64,000 nucleotides of DNA. Source: Sphingomicrobium sp. XHP0239 (lineage in GTDB: Bacteria > Pseudomonadota > Alphaproteobacteria > Sphingomonadales > Sphingomonadaceae). The position numbers and the translations under genes were made by a program. Below the pieces are notes generated by a model. It did no database searches, was not told where the DNA came from, and saw only the letters and a list, made by a program, of their open reading frames with translations. Where the stretch lies: assembly GCF_039555325.1 (NCBI RefSeq), contig NZ_CP154608.1, forward strand, positions 2,170,001 to 2,234,000, written 5' to 3'. Shown piece after piece: positions 46,581-54,371 of the stretch. Every line of letters begins with the position of its first letter. Positions within the stretch are counted from its first letter, which is position 1.

Positions 46581-46901
46581 CTACTTGCCGACGCGGCTGA
46601 GGATCAGGCGGCGCATCTCGGCGCGGCTCAGCTTGCCGTTCCGGTCGCGGTCCTGCTCCTTGAGGACCGCGTCGATGCGTTCGTCCATCGTTCCTTCGTT
46701 CAATTCCTTGTCGCGCACGACGAGGCTGGCCATGCGCAGCGTCTTCGCCATTTCGGCGCGCGTCAGTTCCCCGTCGCCATCGGCGTCCGAACGATCGAAC
46801 ATCATGTCCCCCATCCGGAGCGCACGCTGCTGGGAAGCATCGGGTGCGGCTGCGGGCTGCGTCGCGGCGGTGGCGGCGATGAGGAGGGTGACGGACAGCA
46901 T
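46581..46901 (-). CDS. EF-hand domain protein, probably exported
   Basis: 106 residues with a short hydrophobic start (LLIAATAATQPAAA), which may be a signal peptide, then two EF-hands: DRSDADGDGELTRAEM and DRDRNGKLSRAEMRRL. All five loop Asp/Asn/Glu ligands are kept, so Ca2+ binding is likely. Bacterial EF-hand proteins act as buffers or as regulators of cell-surface enzymes. No clear SD before ATG 46901. Confidence 0.88.
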   Translation of the reverse strand: MLSVTLLIAATAATQPAAAPDASQQRALRMGDMMFDRSDADGDGELTRAEMAKTLRMASLVVRDKELNEGTMDERIDAVLKEQDRDRNGKLSRAEMRRLILSRVGK

Positions 46902-46994
46902 GGATCGGGACTTTCTCTTACGGCGGTTTCGCCCCCTGATAGGGGATCAATGCTTTCCGAAAGCTGACCTCCGTGTTTTCCCGCCGTCATCACG

Positions 46995-47065
46995 ACTTTC
47001 CAACCCGGAAAGTTTCCGCTTGCCACATTGGAAAGTCGAGGCTATCTCTTTCCATCATGGAAAGT
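46995..47065. promoter_or_regulatory. Three operator-like dyads across the promoter of the 47081 cassette
   Basis: ACTTTCC-N5-GGAAAGT (46995-47013), GCTTGCC-N5-GGAAAGT (47018-47036) and TCTTTCC-N5-GGAAAGT (47047-47065) share a 7-5-7 layout. The right halves are identical. They overlap the -35 and -10, as expected for a repressor site. The regulator at 47520 is the likely ligand. Confidence 0.65.
47020..47048 (+). promoter_or_regulatory. Sigma-70-type promoter inside the operator array
   Basis: TTGCCA (47020-47025), 17-bp spacer, TATCTC (47043-47048). A start at about 47055 lies 2 nt before an ATG at 47057, so that start would be nearly leaderless; the ATG at 47081 has an SD. Confidence 0.5.
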
Positions 47066-47080
47066 CGAAAGGAAGCGAAC

Positions 47081-47527
47081 ATGGAACGGACGGAAGCGGA
47101 TACCGCTCTTGCGGCAGTACGGGCGAGCGATCGCTGGTTGGCGGAACGGGGGTGGCCGTTCTCGCGGCACGCGATGTTCGGCCTCTTCGAAGGTGCGATC
47201 GTGGCCAGTTGGGCCATCCCGCAGCCGTGGGCGGGGTTCGTGGTCGTGGCATCGCTGGGCGGCCTGTTCGCGGTCGTGAAGGGCGACCGGGATCGCGACG
47301 GCTTCTTCGTCAACGGCTGGTCGTGTGAAGCGGCGCGGCCCGCCACCCTGCTCGCGGTCGTCGCGGTGCTTGCCGGTTTCGTCGCCATGATCCTCACCGG
47401 CCCGATCTTCGAATGGCGGCCCGAGGGCCTGGCGATCGGCGCGGCGGTCGCGCTCGTTTGCACGGGCGCGAGCCTGTGGTGGCAGCAACTCTGGCGGCGC
47501 GAACTGCTGGAGGATACGCATGGCTGA
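47081..47527 (+). CDS. Membrane protein of a regulator-linked cassette, unknown function
   Basis: 148 residues with four hydrophobic segments (about 30-45, 46-62, 88-108, 115-135), for example PATLLAVVAVLAGFVAMILTG. It ends in a basic tail LWWQQLWRRELLEDTHG. ATG 47081 has AAAGGAAG about 6 nt upstream; ATG 47057, 24 nt earlier in frame, is the alternative. The stop overlaps the regulator start by 8 nt. In other bacteria winged-helix regulators of this type are often paired with a small membrane protein. Confidence 0.72.
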   Translation: MERTEADTALAAVRASDRWLAERGWPFSRHAMFGLFEGAIVASWAIPQPWAGFVVVASLGGLFAVVKGDRDRDGFFVNGWSCEAARPATLLAVVAVLAGFVAMILTGPIFEWRPEGLAIGAAVALVCTGASLWWQQLWRRELLEDTHG

Positions 47528-47825
47528 GGCGGCGATCGATCCCGCATTGCACGCCCCCGCGCGGCTGCAGATCGCAGCGTTTCTGGCGCGGGTGGACGAG
47601 GCCGAGTTCGCGACCCTGCGCGAGGTGACGGGGGTCAGCGATTCGGTGATGAGCAAGCATCTCTCGGCGCTGTCGGACGCGGGCTATGTCGGGCTGAAGA
47701 AGCGCACGAGCGGCGGGCGGCAACGCACCTGGGCGGCCTTCACCGCCAGCGGACGACGAGCCTTTGCCGCGCATATGGCCGCACTGGAAGAGCTTGTCGC
47801 GAGCGCGCGGGCGGCGGCGGAATAG
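47520..47825 (+). CDS. Winged-helix transcription regulator (HTH_34 / ArsR-MarR-like)
   Basis: A 101-residue DNA-binding protein. LHAPARLQIAAFLARVDEAEFATLREVTGVSDSVMSKHLSALSDAGYVGLKKR is the winged helix with recognition helix SDSVMSKHLSAL, and KKRTSGGRQRTWAAFTASGRRAF is the wing. It probably binds the GGAAAGT dyads upstream of its own operon. No effector-binding domain is present. It overlaps the membrane-protein gene by 8 nt. Confidence 0.9.
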   Translation: MAEAAIDPALHAPARLQIAAFLARVDEAEFATLREVTGVSDSVMSKHLSALSDAGYVGLKKRTSGGRQRTWAAFTASGRRAFAAHMAALEELVASARAAAE

Positions 47826-47829
47826 CGCC

Positions 47830-48687
47830 CTAGAAGCTGTAGCCGATGCCGAGGCCGGTGACCCACTGTTCGGCGGATCCGGCCTCGGACACGATCGGAC
47901 TGTCGGCGAAATCGCCGAGCAGTTGCGATCGCGAGACGAGACCGAAGACCGCGAAGCCCCGCCGGATGTCGGGCCCGAGCGCATAGGCGCCGATCAGCGA
48001 GATCGAATAGCTCTTCACGCCGCCCTCGGCATCGAAGGGGGTGAGCGAAGGCGCGAACGTCGGGCCGAGGTCGGGCACGTCGAAATAGGCGTCCGCATAG
48101 CCGTCGCCGACCACATCCATGCTGGCGCCCAGCGACACGAAGCTGCGCAAAGACAGTGGCGTCGAAAAATCGATCGCAGAAGTGACGATGAAGCTGTCGT
48201 GGGCGCCCGCGACGTCGCGGGTCACGTCGACGCGTGCAGTGAGGCTGTCGTAAGGATTGGTGAGACCCTTGTAGGTGAGGCCCGCGAACCCGCCCAGCTC
48301 GATCGCGGTGTCGTTCTCGGGAAGCTGGTCGACGAGCGGATCCTCGATATTCCCGCCCCGGCCGAAGCGCACGCCCGCGATCGGGCCCGCGGTGAACCCG
48401 AGCCCGGTGTCGGAATCGGGCACCACGTCGGCGTACAGCCGGAGTCCGCGGGACTGGATCTGGATGTCACCGAATTCAGCGCGAAAGGCCGCGGCGGGGA
48501 TGAAGCGATAGTCGTCCGACCCTTCATAGTCGGGCAGATAGACGATCCCCGCGCCGATGGTGATGGTGTCGCCGACCTCGGGAATACCGTCGTTCGCGGG
48601 CGGCGGGCCGACCGACGGCGCGTCCTGCGCCGCGGCAGGCGCGGCGGCGAACGTGGCGGCGGCGATGATGGCGAGTGTCAGGCGCAT
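47830..48687 (-). CDS. MipA/OmpV family outer-membrane protein
   Basis: A 285-residue beta-barrel protein with a signal peptide (AAAPAAAQ, cut near residue 21). GDTITIGAGIVYLPDYEGSDDYRF is the family signature. The last residues (VTGLGIGYSF) end in Phe, as outer-membrane barrels do. MipA was described as a scaffold for murein synthesis. GGGGAA is 6 nt before ATG 48687. The stop is 4 nt from the convergent regulator stop. Confidence 0.92.
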   Translation of the reverse strand: MRLTLAIIAAATFAAAPAAAQDAPSVGPPPANDGIPEVGDTITIGAGIVYLPDYEGSDDYRFIPAAAFRAEFGDIQIQSRGLRLYADVVPDSDTGLGFTAGPIAGVRFGRGGNIEDPLVDQLPENDTAIELGGFAGLTYKGLTNPYDSLTARVDVTRDVAGAHDSFIVTSAIDFSTPLSLRSFVSLGASMDVVGDGYADAYFDVPDLGPTFAPSLTPFDAEGGVKSYSISLIGAYALGPDIRRGFAVFGLVSRSQLLGDFADSPIVSEAGSAEQWVTGLGIGYSF

Positions 48688-48757
48688 GCGAATTCCCCGA
48701 TTGGTTCGGGGGCAAAGCGCGGCAAAGCGGTCGGTTGTTCCGGCGAACCGATCGCGA

Positions 48758-49096
48758 TCAGTCCCCGGTACCGGGTTCGGGCGAGAAATATTTCTCGAAC
48801 TTGTCTTCCTCGCCCTTGTGCTCGTCGGCGTCGGCGGGGGGATCCTTGGCGACCGTGATGTTGGGCCATTCCTCGGAGAACTTGGCGTTGATCTCGAGAA
48901 ACTTCTCCTGGCCGGCCTCGGTGTCGGGCAGGATCGCCTCGGCGGGGCATTCGGGTTCGCACACGCCGCAGTCGATGCACTCGTTGGGGTTGATGACGAG
49001 CATATTCTCGCCCTCGTAGAAACAGTCGACCGGGCAGACCTCGACGCAGGTCATATATTTGCATTTGATGCAGGCGTCGGTGACGACGTAGGTCAT
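48758..49096 (-). CDS. fdxA: Seven-iron ferredoxin FdxA
   Basis: 112 residues, [3Fe-4S][4Fe-4S] type. Cys9, Cys12 and Cys17 with Cys21, Cys25, then Cys40, Cys43, Cys46 and Cys50 ([12 protein letters not shown]) are placed as in Azotobacter FdI and bacterial FdxA. The acidic C-terminal tail ([16 protein letters not shown]) is typical. It transfers electrons, possibly to a cytochrome P450 or nitrogen-metabolism enzymes. GGGGAG is 5 nt before the ATG. Confidence 0.96.
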   Translation of the reverse strand: MTYVVTDACIKCKYMTCVEVCPVDCFYEGENMLVINPNECIDCGVCEPECPAEAILPDTEAGQEKFLEINAKFSEEWPNITVAKDPPADADEHKGEEDKFEKYFSPEPGTGD

Positions 49097-49153
49097 GTGG
49101 GCTCCCCAGAATGAACGTGTTGGCGACGGGCTAGACGGGGGCTCAATGCGTCG

Positions 49154-49453
49154 TCAATCGACAAGTTTCTCCTGCGATTGGTTCGCATTTTCATCAAGCG
49201 AGCGATAGTGCGCGCGCGCCTCCGCCGGAGGGCCGCGACGGCTCGGGATTTGCAGGATTTCGATCACTCTCACCTCGCCGTGAAGGGGGAAGGTGAGGAC
49301 CGCGCCGGGGCCGACGGGGCAGGAGGATTTCGTCACGCGCTTGCGATCGCACCGGACGCGGCCTTCGGCCACCAGACGCTGGGCGGCACCACGGGTCTTT
49401 ACCAGCCGAAGCCGGCAAAGCAGCGTATCGAGCCGGAGCGCGTCGGGGTTCAG
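49154..49453 (-). CDS. RNA-binding S4 domain protein, probable CTG start
   Basis: A 99-residue S4 protein: ALRLDTLLCRLRLVKTRGAAQRLVAEGRVRCDRKRV, then SCPVGPGAVLTFPLHGEVRVIEI. The family (Hsp15-like) binds rRNA of stalled 50S subunits. No ATG, GTG or TTG lies near the N-terminus. CTG at 49453 overlaps the stop of the helicase as CTGA, in the same way as the other NTGA junctions here, so CTG is the probable start. An ATG far upstream (49558) would add 35 residues unlike the family. Confidence 0.85.
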   Translation of the reverse strand: MNPDALRLDTLLCRLRLVKTRGAAQRLVAEGRVRCDRKRVTKSSCPVGPGAVLTFPLHGEVRVIEILQIPSRRGPPAEARAHYRSLDENANQSQEKLVD

Positions 49454-51993
49454 CGCTTCAGATCCTTGAGCGCATCGGCGAAGGCGTTGCCCGGGCGGGG
49501 CGCCTGCGCGCGTCGCTTCTGCGGGGGGCGGCGCTTCTTCTTGACCCGGCCGCGCCATTCATAGCCCGCCTTGCCGGGAACGAAGCCGACATCGTTCATC
49601 AGCCGGGCGACATCCTTGTCGTCGAGGCCGAGCGAAGTGGCGAGGGCCACGTCGAGCGGATCGCCCCCCGCGCCCTTGGCTTTCATGGCGTGGGCGGCGA
49701 GGCGGTCGGCCATGTCGATGCGCAACCATTTGTCGCGCACGCGGCGAAAGGCGAGCCGCGCACCGGCGGGATCGACATCGCCCGAGAGTAGCGCGGCCCC
49801 CGCAACGGGAAGCGTGGGGAGCGGTTTGCCTTCGCGGACCGCGAACAGGACGCCGCGCCATTCCTGCGCGCCGGGTTTCAGCAGCGTCGCGATATAGACG
49901 TCGAGCGGCCCGAGGCGGACGCGCAACTTATGCAGTTGCGACCGGTCCGGCTTGTCGAGGCCGGAAATGGCGCTGGCAAGGCTCTTGCGCGGCAGGACGC
50001 CGCCCGCATCGGCGAGCATGGCGGCGAGCGCGCGGACGGCGCCGGGCATCTTGGCGTCGGTGGCGGCCTCGGCCAGCTGGCGGAGTGGGCCGAGATGGCG
50101 TTCGATCTGTCGGTCGACCCATGTCTCCAGCCGGGCACGGAGCGCGGCACGTTGGGGTGCGGAAAGGCGGTCGAGCGCGCGGACCGTGCGGACGGCGGGT
50201 TCGGTAAGCGAGCGGCCGGGCGCGAGCTTGGCGAGCATGACGCCGTCCCACGCAACCCCGATGCGCTCGCCGTCCTCCATCAGCGCGAAGGCCGTGTCGG
50301 GCGCATCGATGAGCGCCTGCGCGCGGCGGGAGAGCTCCTCGCCCAACCGGCGTTCGGCGGCGGCGAGGAGGAGGCGTTTCTCGCCCGCTTTGGCAGTGGG
50401 ATCGACGATGAAATCGAAGCCCGCGAGATGACCGATGGGTTCGGGGCCGACCATCACCTCGCCCTCGGCCGACACGGTCACGGGCAGCGCATCGGCGCCT
50501 TTCGCCCCGATGTCGCGGACGAGCATGCTGGTGCGCCGATCCACGAACCGCTGGGTCAGGGCGAGGTGGAGCGCGTCGGACAGGCGGGCCTCGACCTCGC
50601 GCGTGCGTTCGGCCCATCGGGCGGGATTGGCGAGCCAGTCGCTGCGCTGCGCGATATAGGCCCAGCTGCGGATTCCCGCGAGCCGGTCGGCCAGTGTCTC
50701 GATATCGCCCTGCACCCGGTCGAGGCGAGTGACCTCCGCATTGAACCAGTCCTGGCTGATATGCCCGCCCTCGCCGATGTAGCTGTAGATGCGGCGGACC
50801 ATGCGGGCGTGGTGGTGGGGGCCGACTTTGCGGAAATCGGGGAGACCGCAGCAGGACCAGAGCCGCCGCACGCATTCGCCCGTGCGGCCCGAGATCGAGG
50901 GATCCTCGGCGAGCTGTTTCAGCACGGCGAGGTCGATCGACAGCGGCGCGGAGCGGAGCATCCCCTCGTCGGGCTTGATCTCGAGGCTGGCGATCAGGCT
51001 CGGCACATCGTCGAAGTCGAGGTCGGCATTGCGCCAGTACATGTTGTCGAGCGGGCGGAAATGATGCCCCTCGATGGCGTGGATTTCCTCTTCGGAGAAA
51101 TCGGGCGCGTCTTCTCCGCCCAATGACAGGGTGCCGAAGGTCCCGTCGGTCTGGTGACGGCCCGCGCGACCCGCGATCTGCGCCATTTCAGGGATATGGA
51201 GGCGGCGGCTGCGGCGACCGTCGAACTTGCTGAGGCCCGCGAAGGCGACATGCTTCACGTCCATATTGAGCCCCATGCCGATGGCGTCGGTGGCGACCAG
51301 ATAGTCGACTTCGCCGCGCTGGAAGAGCTCGACCTGCGCGTTGCGGGTGGCGGGGGAGAGGGCGCCCATGACGACGGCGGCGCCGCCCTTGAAGCGGCGC
51401 AGCATCTCGGCGAGCGCGTAGACCTGTTCGGCGGAGAAGGCGACGACGGCACTGCGGGCGGGAAGGCGAGCGAGCTTGCAGCTGCCGCCGTAGGAGAGGG
51501 TCGAGAAGCGGGGACGGGTAACGATCTCGGCTTCGGGCAGGAGTTCGCGGACGATCGGGCGCAGGGTTTCGGAGCCGAGGATGAGCGTTTCCTCGCGGCC
51601 GCGCGCGTGGAGCATCCTGTCGGTGAAGACATGGCCGCGTTCGGGATCGATCCCCAGCTGCGCCTCGTCGATGGCGGCGAAGGCGAAATCGCGGGGAAGG
51701 TCGCCGGGATCGCCCGGCGGCGCTTCGGCATTCGGGATCGGCATCGATTCCGCTGTGCACAGGACGTAGCGCGCCTGCGGCGGCACGATCCGCTCCTCAC
51801 CGGTGACGAGCGCGACCGATTTCTCGCCCTTCAGCTTGACCACGCGGTCGTAGACTTCGCGCGCGAGCAGACGCAGCGGGAAGCCGATGACGCCCGAGGA
51901 ATGGGCGCACATCCGCTCGATCGCCAAGTGGGTCTTGCCGGTGTTGGTGGGCCCGAGGATGGCCCGGACGATGCCGCTGTCGGAGCGGGTCAT
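49450..51993 (-). CDS. SUV3/MgpS-like DEAD-box helicase
   Basis: An 847-residue helicase. Walker A ILGPTNTGKTH begins at residue 11; AIDEAQLGIDPERG is the DEAQ box; AGRAGRH is motif VI. This is the SUV3-type ATP-dependent RNA helicase of alphaproteobacteria, here with a C-terminal basic tail (RGRVKKKRRPPQKRR). It is thought to act with PNPase in RNA decay. ATG 51993 is supported by a promoter (52001-52028) with a 1-nt leader, and by family length. The frame is open to 52101, but that part is not helicase-like. Confidence 0.9.
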   Translation of the reverse strand: MTRSDSGIVRAILGPTNTGKTHLAIERMCAHSSGVIGFPLRLLAREVYDRVVKLKGEKSVALVTGEERIVPPQARYVLCTAESMPIPNAEAPPGDPGDLPRDFAFAAIDEAQLGIDPERGHVFTDRMLHARGREETLILGSETLRPIVRELLPEAEIVTRPRFSTLSYGGSCKLARLPARSAVVAFSAEQVYALAEMLRRFKGGAAVVMGALSPATRNAQVELFQRGEVDYLVATDAIGMGLNMDVKHVAFAGLSKFDGRRSRRLHIPEMAQIAGRAGRHQTDGTFGTLSLGGEDAPDFSEEEIHAIEGHHFRPLDNMYWRNADLDFDDVPSLIASLEIKPDEGMLRSAPLSIDLAVLKQLAEDPSISGRTGECVRRLWSCCGLPDFRKVGPHHHARMVRRIYSYIGEGGHISQDWFNAEVTRLDRVQGDIETLADRLAGIRSWAYIAQRSDWLANPARWAERTREVEARLSDALHLALTQRFVDRRTSMLVRDIGAKGADALPVTVSAEGEVMVGPEPIGHLAGFDFIVDPTAKAGEKRLLLAAAERRLGEELSRRAQALIDAPDTAFALMEDGERIGVAWDGVMLAKLAPGRSLTEPAVRTVRALDRLSAPQRAALRARLETWVDRQIERHLGPLRQLAEAATDAKMPGAVRALAAMLADAGGVLPRKSLASAISGLDKPDRSQLHKLRVRLGPLDVYIATLLKPGAQEWRGVLFAVREGKPLPTLPVAGAALLSGDVDPAGARLAFRRVRDKWLRIDMADRLAAHAMKAKGAGGDPLDVALATSLGLDDKDVARLMNDVGFVPGKAGYEWRGRVKKKRRPPQKRRAQAPRPGNAFADALKDLKR

Positions 51994-52000
51994 GGAATGG

Positions 52001-52028
52001 ATGTTAGGGCACGCGAGCAGGGATGCAA
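52001..52028 (-). promoter_or_regulatory. Promoter of the SUV3-like gene, 1-nt leader predicted
   Basis: Minus strand: TTGCAT (52028-52023), 16-bp spacer, TAACAT (52006-52001). The start is expected at 51994, directly before the ATG at 51993. No SD is present. Confidence 0.5.
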
Positions 52029-52154
52029 GGGTGTCGTGATGACGCCACGCGGCTGCCATCCCACTGACATTTACCCTTTTTAACCATTTTACGCTATCCA
52101 AGGCACAAGAGAGGCGCGACAGAGTCGCGCGAGACCGGGACGGGCGGAAGACGG

Positions 52155-53462
52155 ATGCAGTTCGCGAAGAGCAGGACGGGGGTGTTGGCGGGCGGCGCGG
52201 CCGTGGCGCTGGCGATCGCCGTGGTGCCGGCGGCGCGCGCCCTGGCAGGCGGCGAGACGCTCGCCGACGGGTCCGATTTCGCGGCCGAGCTGGCGGCGGC
52301 GGGCGTATCGAGCGCTGCGACCGGGGCGACCTCGGGACGGCGCATGGCCGCGGACGACAGCGTGTCGCGCCTGACCCATGTGCCCGAACGCATGTTCCGC
52401 GAACTGGTCGCGACGGTCGGCGAGGCCGGCGGTCTGGAAAAGAGCCTGGCGCGTGCGGGCGTGTCGCACGGCGATGCCAAGGTCGCGGCGGCGGCGGTCC
52501 GCTCGGCGAGCGGCGAGAACGTGCCGGCGGGAACGCGGGTGAGCATCCGGCTGGGTCAGGCGGGCGCCAACGGGACGCGGCCGCTCGAATCGCTGCGGCT
52601 GAAGGCGCGGTTCGACCTGATGGTCGGATTGACGCGGGGCGCGGACGGCTTTGCGGTCAAGCGCCAGCCGATCGCGGTCGAGGCCAAGCCGCTGCGCATC
52701 AAGGGGCGCGCGGGGAGCGGGCTCTATTGGGCGATGCGTGGCGCCGGGGTCGGCAGCCGCGCGGCGCAGGATTATCTCAAGGCGATTTCGAAGAATGTCG
52801 ACGTGGGCGACGTGACGCCCGACGACCTGTTCGATCTCGTCATCGAACATCGGCGCAGCGCGGCCGGCGAGGAAGTGGCGGGGGACCTTCTCTACGCCTC
52901 GCTCGACCGGCAGGGCGGTGATGACGTGACGCTCATGAACTGGGCCAGCGGCGGCAAGACGCGCTGGCTCGACGCGGCAGCTCTGGACGGAAAGGCCGAG
53001 GGCCTGATCTGGCCGGTCGCGGCGCGCATCTCCTCGAGCTTCGGGATGCGGCGTCACCCGATCCTGCGCTACGCGCGGATGCATTCCGGAATCGATTTCG
53101 CGGCGGGTCACGGCACGCCGATCCAGGCCGCGGCCGACGGCGTCGTCAGCCGCGCGGGCTGGGGCGGCGGATACGGCAAGATCGTCCGGCTCGGCCACGA
53201 CGACGGGCTCGAGACGCGCTATGCGCACATGTCGAACATCGCGGTCGCACCGGGGCAGCGCGTCGTGCAGGGACAGGTTATCGGCTATGTCGGTTCGACC
53301 GGCCTGTCGACCGGTGCGCACCTGCATTACGAAGTGCGGCGCAGCGGCAGGGCCATCGATCCGCACGGCGTGAAGATGGTGCGTCGCCCCGTGCTGGCCC
53401 CCGCCGAGATGGCGCGGTTCGAGGCACGGTTGAAGGCATTCCGGGAATTGCCGACCGGCTAG
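52155..53462 (+). CDS. M23 family (LytM) metallopeptidase
   Basis: 435 residues with an N-terminal signal or anchor (GGAAVALAIAVVPAARA). A middle domain of about 200 residues is followed by the LytM domain. GMRRHPILRYARMHSGIDFAAGHGTPI carries the zinc ligands His and Asp, and GAHLHYEVRRSG the HXH motif, all intact. It likely cuts peptidoglycan cross-links in the periplasm or activates an amidase. The stop overlaps the convergent gene's stop in a shared CTAG. Confidence 0.93.
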   Translation: MQFAKSRTGVLAGGAAVALAIAVVPAARALAGGETLADGSDFAAELAAAGVSSAATGATSGRRMAADDSVSRLTHVPERMFRELVATVGEAGGLEKSLARAGVSHGDAKVAAAAVRSASGENVPAGTRVSIRLGQAGANGTRPLESLRLKARFDLMVGLTRGADGFAVKRQPIAVEAKPLRIKGRAGSGLYWAMRGAGVGSRAAQDYLKAISKNVDVGDVTPDDLFDLVIEHRRSAAGEEVAGDLLYASLDRQGGDDVTLMNWASGGKTRWLDAAALDGKAEGLIWPVAARISSSFGMRRHPILRYARMHSGIDFAAGHGTPIQAAADGVVSRAGWGGGYGKIVRLGHDDGLETRYAHMSNIAVAPGQRVVQGQVIGYVGSTGLSTGAHLHYEVRRSGRAIDPHGVKMVRRPVLAPAEMARFEARLKAFRELPTG

Positions 53463-54340
53463 GCCGGTTCGACCGTCACCACTGCTTCTTCGGAAAATTC
53501 GTAGAGATCGCCGCGCGCGGAAGCCTGCGCCCTCGCCTTTGCCGCAGGATGCAGCGGCTTGCCCGGCAGGCGGTTCCACCAATAGGTGAAGGGCGCGAAC
53601 CACCAGTCGGCGAACCGGGGTTCGGGGAAATCGGCCACGCCGACGGGCGGGCGATAGTTCGCATCGTGCCAGTAGACGGTGCCGAACAGCACGTCCCAGA
53701 CGGTGAACATGGCGCTGAAATTCTTGTCGAAATGCTCCTCTTCCATCGAGTGATGGACGCGGTGGAAGCCGGGTCCGACGATGAGATATTTGAGCGGGCC
53801 CATGTCGAAGGTGACGTTGGAATGGGTGAAGCCGTCGTGCAGCTTCTTCAGCGCCAGCACCCACCAGATCGCCGCTTCGGGCTGCTCCACGAACGCGAGC
53901 GGGAAGGCGACGATCACGAGGTTGAAGAGCGGCGCGGTCCAGTGATTATGGTTGTTGATCGCTGAAAGGTAGCGCGGTGCATGGTGCGGCGCGTGAAAGG
54001 GCCAGAGATAGTAGCTGTGCGCGATGCGGTGCGCCCAGTAGGCGATGAAGTCCTTCCACAGCAGGACGACGACGACCACCGCCGCGCCCCCGACGAACCC
54101 GAAGGGATCGACGACCGGCGCGATGCCCAGATTCTGGAAGAGATCGACGAAGATCTTGCCCGCGATGACGAAGCTGGCGAGCTGGACGAACTGGAAGGGA
54201 AGGCCCTTCAGGCGAGTCGCCATCGACACGTCCTCGCGCCCGAACTTCATTTCGAGAACGGTCAGCGGCAGCAGCACGAGCAGGATGGCCAGCCCGGGAC
54301 GGAAGATGTCGCCTAGAAGAGTGGTGGCTGCCTCGATCAT
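53459..54340 (-). CDS. Sterol desaturase / fatty-acid hydroxylase superfamily membrane protein
   Basis: 293 residues with four or more membrane helices and the three histidine clusters of di-iron oxidases: HRIAH, HAPHHAP, and HRVHH (about 102-200). WKDFIAYWAHRIAHSYYLWPFHAPHH is the classic core. The family hydroxylates or desaturates sterols, carotenoids and fatty acids; in sphingomonads sphingolipid or carotenoid substrates are possible. The stop shares CTAG with the M23 gene. Confidence 0.9.
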   Translation of the reverse strand: MIEAATTLLGDIFRPGLAILLVLLPLTVLEMKFGREDVSMATRLKGLPFQFVQLASFVIAGKIFVDLFQNLGIAPVVDPFGFVGGAAVVVVVLLWKDFIAYWAHRIAHSYYLWPFHAPHHAPRYLSAINNHNHWTAPLFNLVIVAFPLAFVEQPEAAIWWVLALKKLHDGFTHSNVTFDMGPLKYLIVGPGFHRVHHSMEEEHFDKNFSAMFTVWDVLFGTVYWHDANYRPPVGVADFPEPRFADWWFAPFTYWWNRLPGKPLHPAAKARAQASARGDLYEFSEEAVVTVEPA

Positions 54341-54371
54341 GCGATCATGTCTGAAGGAAGAGGGTTAAGAC

